From NCBI GenBank assembly GCA_026770595.1, contig MU633850.1, positions 1-21,467 on the forward strand: DNA of 21,467 nucleotides, in the 5' to 3' direction. Shown here in pieces: positions 16,981-21,467 of this stretch. The notes beneath the pieces are model-generated. The model saw only the letters and a list, made by a program, of their open reading frames with translations. It was not told the DNA's origin and searched no databases. Made by a program: the position numbers and the translations under genes. The stretch is from Ochromonadaceae sp. CCMP2298 (Eukaryota > Sar > Synurophyceae > Ochromonadales > Ochromonadaceae). Position 1 is the first letter of the stretch. Each line of letters opens with the position of its first letter.

Positions 16981-18713
16981 TCATTCGGGAGGCGTATTCG
17001 TGAAGTCCAGCTGAATAGACAGCGAGACCTCCCGCAGAGTGGGGTCCGTCACAGTGATGACCTCGCCATCGCGCACAAGGGCGCTTAGAGGCTTCGAGAG
17101 GTTCACGCGCAGGATTGCCTCCAGCGAGGGCGGCTTCTGCATGTACAGACTGGTGCTCTCTCCGATGAGCGAGGGCTTGCTGAGCTGCAGGCTGGGCGCC
17201 TCTTTCAGCATCCCCATGAAGGCTTGCAAGGACAGATCCCCAGAGACTGCCATGCGCCTGGTGGCGGCCTCGTCGCTGCACACGACGCAGTGTGCGCTCT
17301 TCTCGTAGGTGAAGGTGGGCGTGTACAGGCCCTCTCCGCCCATGTACATGAAGTAGTTGTTGACGGTCTGGCTGCCGAAGGTTACTAGCTTGAGCGCCTC
17401 GTTGACGCACATGGCCGAGATGATGGCGTTGGTGGAGGCCACCGCGGGGATGATGTTCTTCACCACGCCCATCGTCTTGAAGTACGTCACGCCCTCGATG
17501 CCTGCACCGGCGAAACGCATAGAGGCGGAGGAACGTAGGCAGGCAGAGGGAGACGCACGTGAGAAAAGCGCGCAAGAGAGAGAGAACGAGAGGGAGAGGA
17601 TAGCAGCGTCGAGCACGTACCGTATTTGTTAGCTCGCTCCAGGGCGCGCTCGAACACCCAGCGCATGTCCTCTGGGGAGTCGCAGTTCAGCTTCCGCTCA
17701 GGGAAGGCACGCTCCCACTCCAGTACTGCGCACAGCAGACAGGGGAGGAAGAACAAAGGAGAGCGAGAAAAGGATGTCGGGGAGGAAATAAAGCGTTAGT
17801 GGCTGGTGGCTTAGGCGGGGGTGCGGGTGCTGCTCTTACTGTACACGTAGGCGATGCAGTGCTCTGGCAGGCGCGGGGTCTCTGCGATGGTGCACATGGG
17901 GAAGGCCTGCTGCGGGGGGAAGGACTCCAAAGTGCACTCGAAGCAGGCTGTGATCTTGGGCAGAATCACGCGCCCCTGCCCCTTGAGCCCCTCTGTGCCC
18001 CCGTCTATGAGCGGGATGATGGTGGTTGGGTCGATGTCTCCCTCCTCGTCTGTGTCCACCATGCCCACGATCAGACTGTTCAGCCAGCGCCGCGCCTCTA
18101 TGTTGTCCAGCCCCGATATTATCACCTTGAACTGCCTGTAGAAGTCCTCGTCCTTGTCCTGGATCATGCCGCAGTAGGGCGTGACGGTGCAGCCGGGCAC
18201 CCTGCGCATGATGAACTTGGCCGCAGCCACCGCCTTGGGCGTGCCCACGTCGCTCATGCGGAACAGGAACTGCCGGTTCAGGTTGCTGATGTCGATCGTG
18301 TCTAAATCTGTAGAACGGACAGAGCAGAGAGCAGAGTTAGAGTACAATAGGTAGGAGGGTGGTGCATGCAGAGGTGTGTTGGTGCGTACCGATGACATGG
18401 ATGTCTGTCAGGCCGGATAGGGCCAAGTCCTGGAGAGGGGGAGCGAAAGCACGATAACAATGGAGTCAGTAGAGCAACTTAGTACCGAATTCATATCTTT
18501 AGTTGCACACAGTGTGTTTACCTTAAGCAGCTCGCAGCCCAGGCCGCCAGCGCCCACGACTAGCACCTTGCTGTCGCGGTGGAGCGTGTTGAAAACCTCA
18601 GGACCAGGAGTGTAGTACCCGTTCGGGAGCTGGCCGGTTTCATTGCCGAATGGCGACGGCCTTGAGAGGATCTTCTCCAAAGCGGAGAATTTCCGGCTAC
18701 TAGCAATGCTCAT
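16981..18713 (-). CDS. UBA3: NEDD8-activating enzyme E1 catalytic subunit
   Basis: Five exons, 18713-18522, 18429-18390, 18307-17840, 17725-17621 and 17501-16981, give 441 aa (human 463). With APPBP1/NAE1 it adenylates NEDD8 and forms the E1 thioester for cullin neddylation. The nucleotide-binding loop [11 protein letters not shown] is at 54-64. [20 protein letters not shown] (about 75-94) is the classic UBA3 signature, intact only after splicing. The catalytic Cys is about 216 in [17 protein letters not shown]. Zinc ligands are CFEC (199-202) and CVVC further on. The C-terminal ubiquitin-fold region includes [21 protein letters not shown]. Introns are 92, 82, 114 and 119 bp; the last three are phase 1. 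It is divergent from dCMP deaminase. Confidence 0.95.
17502..17620 (-). other. UBA3 intron 4, 119 bp
   Basis: TACG|GTACGT and GGTGCAG|GCATC, phase 1, with a strongly pyrimidine-rich sense strand. It joins ANKYG to [13 protein letters not shown]. Confidence 0.8.
17726..17839 (-). other. UBA3 intron 3, 114 bp
   Basis: TACA|GTAAGA and GTGCGCAG|TACTGG, phase 1. It joins EHCIAYVY to [10 protein letters not shown]. Confidence 0.8.
18308..18389 (-). other. UBA3 intron 2, 82 bp
   Basis: ATCG|GTACGC and TTCTACAG|ATTTAG, phase 1. Splicing completes [16 protein letters not shown]. Confidence 0.8.
18430..18521 (-). other. UBA3 intron 1, 92 bp
   Basis: TTAAG|GTAAAC and CCTCTCCAG|GACTTG, phase 0. It joins GLGCELLK to [13 protein letters not shown]; the exon that follows is only 40 nt. 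Confidence 0.8.
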
Positions 18714-19058
18714 CCGTACAGGTAGAGAGGGAAGGTCGATAGGCGGGGAGGGTGGGCTGGCAAGCCAGCAAGCGGAGGCGGTTGGAAGCGCCAGGGGGTG
18801 TCGGTAAGCGCAGCAAGCGGGTGATCTGCGCTCCTACGACAGTTCTCCACCTCGAAACTGCACGAGGAGTGGCAGGGATGCCATGGAACCGCGTGGGATG
18901 GCAACAGATTGCTTGCCAGACAGATCTCTCCTCCACATTTGTTCCCGTAAACCCCCACTCCTTGCAAAACTCCGGACCTTTACGAATTTGAAATTCGTAT
19001 CTCATCGCCGTGGTTTGCTCTCATCTTGCACTCTCTCATCCCATTCGCATCTCCTTCC
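18714..19058. promoter_or_regulatory. Divergent promoter region, UBA3 (-) and dCMP deaminase (+)
   Basis: 345 bp between start codons. It contains the perfect palindrome at 18981-18999, 60 bp before the deaminase ATG. No gene is supported in it. Confidence 0.5.
18981..18999. repeat. Perfect 19-nt palindrome near the dCMP deaminase start
   Basis: TACGAATTT-G-AAATTCGTA has 9-bp arms around a single G. It is close to the start codon, in promoter or 5' UTR, and is a candidate site for a dimeric DNA-binding protein. Confidence 0.6.
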
Positions 19059-19865
19059 ATGGCGGGGGACACAGTTCAGAGTTCCTACTGTTCAGCCATG
19101 GAGAAGGGCAAGCAAACCGCTGCGGAGGCACCGACCAGCAGCTCGAAGCGCTCCCTGGAAGCTAGCGACGAGGCAGAGAAGCCTGCGAAAGCCGCCAAGA
19201 GAACTGATGCCATTCCATGGGACGATTACTTCATGAGCGTCTCGTATCTGTCTGCGATGCGGTCCAAAGATCCCTCAACTCAGGTGGGGGCGTGCATCGT
19301 CAATGCCGACAAGCGAATCGTGGGCATCGGCTACAATGGCTTTCCGCGCGGCTGCAGTGACGATGAGTTACCATGGGCCCGTAAGGCCGATGACGAGCTT
19401 GATACAAAGTACCCCTACGTGTGCCACGCAGAGGTGAACGCTATCCTGAACAAAAACAGCGCGGATGTGAAGGGCTGTTCGGTGAGTATAACTGTACTGT
19501 ACGACAACCGCATCACGACGACATGGCATTGGTTATCCGTCCATTCCACCTTCTACCAATGGATCACGCAGATATACGTCGCGCTGTTCCCCTGCAATGA
19601 GTGCGCGAAGATGATCATCCAGAGCGGCATCACGGAGGTCGTGTACCTGTCCGACAAGTACAAAGAGACTGCTTCGATGCGCGCCTCGCGTAGGATGATG
19701 TCCATGGCCAAGGTGCGTGCACGCTTCACATCATTCATCTGCAACTCGCATTCTAATCTCCATCCTCAACCCCATCTGCATCAGCTGTGCTTGAGGCAAT
19801 ACACGCCAACCCAGAGAGAAGTGACGATAGACTTCTCGCAGATACAAGCAGACCAGGCTATCTGA
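19059..19865 (+). CDS. DCTD: Deoxycytidylate (dCMP) deaminase
   Basis: Exons 19059-19481, 19572-19712 and 19785-19865 give 214 aa. The enzyme deaminates dCMP to dUMP, feeding dTMP synthesis. The zinc site is complete: CHAEVNAI (His123, Glu125) and FPCNECAK (Cys149, Cys152). [30 protein letters not shown] is the family signature and [12 protein letters not shown] follows it. The N-terminus (about 25-50) is a Lys/Ser/Ala-rich extension with KRSLE and KAAKR clusters that could be a nuclear signal. The start ATG at 19059 has TTCCATGG context; a second in-frame ATG is at 19098. Both introns (90 and 72 bp) are 3n and stop-free, so the locus reads as one open frame of 268 codons, but splicing gives the expected [15 protein letters not shown] and [11 protein letters not shown] junctions. 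Confidence 0.93.
   Translation: MAGDTVQSSYCSAMEKGKQTAAEAPTSSSKRSLEASDEAEKPAKAAKRTDAIPWDDYFMSVSYLSAMRSKDPSTQVGACIVNADKRIVGIGYNGFPRGCSDDELPWARKADDELDTKYPYVCHAEVNAILNKNSADVKGCSVSITVLYDNRITTTWHWLSVHSTFYQWITQIYVALFPCNECAKMIIQSGITEVVYLSDKYKETASMRASRRMMSMAKVRARFTSFICNSHSNLHPQPHLHQLCLRQYTPTQREVTIDFSQIQADQAI
19482..19571 (+). other. dCMP deaminase intron 1, 90 bp, 3n and stop-free
   Basis: TTCG|GTGAGT and TCACGCAG|ATATAC, phase 0. Retention would insert 30 residues between the two zinc-binding motifs, probably destroying activity. Confidence 0.8.
19713..19784 (+). other. dCMP deaminase intron 2, 72 bp, 3n and stop-free
   Basis: CAAG|GTGCGT and CTGCATCAG|CTGTG, phase 0, with a C/T-rich interior. Retention would insert 24 residues near the C-terminus. 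Confidence 0.75.
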
Positions 19866-19923
19866 TGCTCTAAAGATAAGCAGAACCAATTACCTTGTTT
19901 TATAACGAAGTGATTTATACATG

Positions 19924-21120
19924 TTAAGCATTATTTTGCAGTATTCGTGCGATCGAGGAGCATAATAGGTCCACTTGTTGCTCAGTATTGTGCGCGTGCA
20001 ATACGACCCGAATGCGCTCTGTACCCGCAGCCACTGTTGGCGCGCGGATCGGCAGGCAGCCCAGGCCGAGACTCTGCAGCTGCTTCGAGGCCTCCAGGAC
20101 AGCTGCATTGCCAGGCACCAGCACACCCTGTATAGCAGTGTTGCTCTCTAAAGTCGGCAGATCCAGTTGCACTGCCTGCTTCCGGAAGTGCGCTATCAGG
20201 CTCTGCAGATTTTGGCGCTCGGCGCTGCTGTCTGCGCAGAATGCGTAGCTGGCTTGGACGGCGACCAAGCTGGAAATAGGCATGGCTGTGCTGTAAATGA
20301 GGGGGCTGCAGTAGTTCACCAAAAACTGCTTCAGCGAGGCATGAGGCGTTACGAGAACCGCCCCGTGCTGTCCCAGTGCCTTTCCGAAGGTGTGCACGCA
20401 GCCCAGCAGCGCTGAGTGCCCCTGCAGCCCCTGAGAGACGACCAGCCCCTCGCCCCGTGCTCCCAGCATGCCCGTGCTATGGGCTTCGTCCACTAGCACG
20501 TGGGCTCCAAACTCAGCAGCCAGGTCCAGCACTGTTTGGATGGGCGCGATGTCGCCATCCATCGAGTACACTGCCTCCACGACGACGAGCTTCTCGGGGC
20601 GGTCCCGACTCGCCTCCAGCTGCCTGCGCAGAGCCTCCATGTCGTTATGCCGGAAGGCAGTGGATCCAGCCTTGCCTGCCCGTATCCCCATCAACAGGGA
20701 GTTGTGAGACAGCTCGTCGTAGATGACGAAGGTGTCTGTGTCCACAACACTGGTGAGCATTCCGAAGTTGAGATCCCAACCAGAGTTCGCCAAGAGAGCT
20801 ACGGGCTGTTTGTGGAAGTCTGCGATGATGCACTCAGTTTCATGATGAAGCCGATTGTTCCCAGTCAATAGCCTGCTCCCCGTAGCACCCAGGACAGGCT
20901 CACAGGGAGCTGAAGCGCGGACGTATCGAGCGTAGTCCTCTTCGATCCTGCTGAACAGCGGGCGGCTTCGAGCCAGCCCCAGGTAGTCGTTGGACGAGAA
21001 ATCCACCCGCTCCTGATGCGTGTGAGAGTTGCCTGCGAGAGGAGCAGGAGCGAGGTCAATAGTGCGCAGGCTGCCCAGCTTCTTTCGCCGCAGCAGCTTC
21101 TGCTCCAGGCGCTGCAGCAT
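19924..21120 (-). CDS. bioF: 8-amino-7-oxononanoate synthase-like alpha-oxoamine synthase
   Basis: 398 aa, intronless. A PLP enzyme of the alpha-oxoamine synthase family; the motifs fit BioF, which condenses pimeloyl thioester with alanine in biotin synthesis. VDFSSNDYLGLA (about 39-50) and GATGSRLLTGNNRLHHETE (about 78-96) are the BioF-type signatures. VDEAHSTGMLGARGEG supplies the PLP Asp (about 211) and His (about 214). HTFGKALGQHGAV carries the Schiff-base Lys (about 247). Length equals bacterial BioF (about 384-390). The close relatives KBL and ALA synthase are less likely because of the N-terminal motif. There is no clear transit peptide and the C-terminus (QNNA) is not a PTS1 signal, so location is open. 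Only 58 bp separate its stop from that of dCMP deaminase. Confidence 0.87.
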   Translation of the reverse strand: MLQRLEQKLLRRKKLGSLRTIDLAPAPLAGNSHTHQERVDFSSNDYLGLARSRPLFSRIEEDYARYVRASAPCEPVLGATGSRLLTGNNRLHHETECIIADFHKQPVALLANSGWDLNFGMLTSVVDTDTFVIYDELSHNSLLMGIRAGKAGSTAFRHNDMEALRRQLEASRDRPEKLVVVEAVYSMDGDIAPIQTVLDLAAEFGAHVLVDEAHSTGMLGARGEGLVVSQGLQGHSALLGCVHTFGKALGQHGAVLVTPHASLKQFLVNYCSPLIYSTAMPISSLVAVQASYAFCADSSAERQNLQSLIAHFRKQAVQLDLPTLESNTAIQGVLVPGNAAVLEASKQLQSLGLGCLPIRAPTVAAGTERIRVVLHAHNTEQQVDLLCSSIARILQNNA

Positions 21121-21219
21121 CGAGCCAGCGAGGCTGGACGGTTCCCGTAGTCACCGCTTTGTTGGCAACCGCTGCTAGAAGGGGCGTTCTCTAGACATCT
21201 GCCGAAGTGGGAACTGTGG

Positions 21220-21240
21220 TGGTGGACCACCAACTGGTGG
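21220..21240. repeat. Interlocking GGTGG/CCACC palindromes
   Basis: TGGTGG-A-CCACCA (21220-21232) overlaps CCACCA-AC-TGGTGG (21227-21240). The same CCACCA can pair with either neighbour, giving two alternative hairpins about 100 bp upstream of the BioF ATG. Confidence 0.5.
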
Positions 21241-21381
21241 GTGGTGGTGTTGGATGCAAGGAATCTTCGGTCCATTTTCATCTGCGGGTTGGAATGATGG
21301 CTGTGGAAAAGTAGTGTCCAAGGTATTTGTCTCCTGGCATTCTCACCGTTTCAAAAAAGTTCGGATCATGGTCGAAGCGCT

Positions 21382-21418
21382 CGGATTAACCGTGGAATTC
21401 CGGATTAACCGTGGAATG
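21382..21418 (+). repeat. 19-bp tandem duplication
   Basis: CGGATTAACCGTGGAATTC (21382-21400) is followed at once by CGGATTAACCGTGGAATG (21401-21418). The copies agree over 17 bases before diverging. Confidence 0.7.
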
Positions 21419-21467
21419 GAAACTGCCAAAAGCGACTGCACAACAGCAGCTCTTGTGGTCCTTCCAC

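Larger units (their letters stand above)
21121..21467. promoter_or_regulatory. Upstream region of the BioF-like gene
   Basis: 347 bp to the window edge with no supported gene. It contains interlocking palindromes at 21220-21240 and a 19-bp tandem duplication at 21382-21418. By the window's pattern a divergent gene may start beyond the edge. Confidence 0.4.

Noticed and set aside
16772-17575. 267-codon minus-strand frame within UBA3
   Set aside because: His/Arg-rich off-frame reading of the last UBA3 exon.
19026-19865. dCMP deaminase as a single uninterrupted ORF
   Set aside because: The two in-frame insertions have consensus splice sites and break conserved family motifs; splicing restores them.

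Overview
This is a nuclear genomic window from a eukaryote, most likely a photosynthetic alga with a secondary red plastid, and probably a stramenopile. The evidence is short GT-AG introns (72-146 bp), AT-richer gaps between GC-rich genes, eukaryote-only proteins (NDC80, UBA3, NOL12/Rrp17), and a small protein at 6445-6804 whose signal peptide is followed directly by Phe (AHA|FRP). That is the ASAFAP-type bipartite plastid leader of heterokont, cryptophyte and haptophyte algae. I cannot name the species.

I find twelve protein genes and no recognisable tRNA, rRNA or CRISPR. In order they are: (1) + a 5'-truncated COR-TIR-SAM (ROCO-like) protein, 1-2107, with two frame breaks; (2) - an EF-hand RelA/SpoT homologue, 2762-6030, rebuilt from four exons; (3) + a small plastid-targeted membrane protein, 6445-6804; (4) - a mitochondrial-type tRNA 2-thiouridylase (MnmA/TRMU), 7023-8670; (5) + a class IV PLP aminotransferase-like protein, 9011-9964; (6) - a NOL12/Rrp17 nucleolar protein, 10073-10840; (7) + the kinetochore protein NDC80 with an unusual acidic tail, 11341-14115; (8) - an ETFBKMT-like methyltransferase, 14348-15199; (9) + a leucine-rich-repeat protein, 15474-16577; (10) - the NEDD8-activating enzyme subunit UBA3, 16981-18713; (11) + dCMP deaminase, 19059-19865; (12) - 8-amino-7-oxononanoate synthase (BioF-like), 19924-21120.

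The strands alternate perfectly through all twelve genes. Every gap is therefore either a convergent tail-to-tail gap (58 to about 650 bp) or a divergent, potentially bidirectional promoter (about 270 to 500 bp). Several of these gaps carry perfect or near-perfect short palindromes. A 222-bp MITE-like element bounded by TTAA lies in the longest convergent gap.

The genes do not form one pathway. Themes are plastid signalling (calcium-linked (p)ppGpp synthesis next to a plastid membrane protein), cell division and DNA precursor supply (NDC80, UBA3, dCMP deaminase), and organelle or cofactor metabolism (MnmA, methyltransferase, BioF). The most unusual items are the reversed architecture of the calcium-RSH protein (EF-hand before a degenerate, interrupted HD region and an intact-looking synthetase), the COR-TIR-SAM protein, the acidic NDC80 extension placed behind its only intron, and an excess of 3n, stop-free introns.
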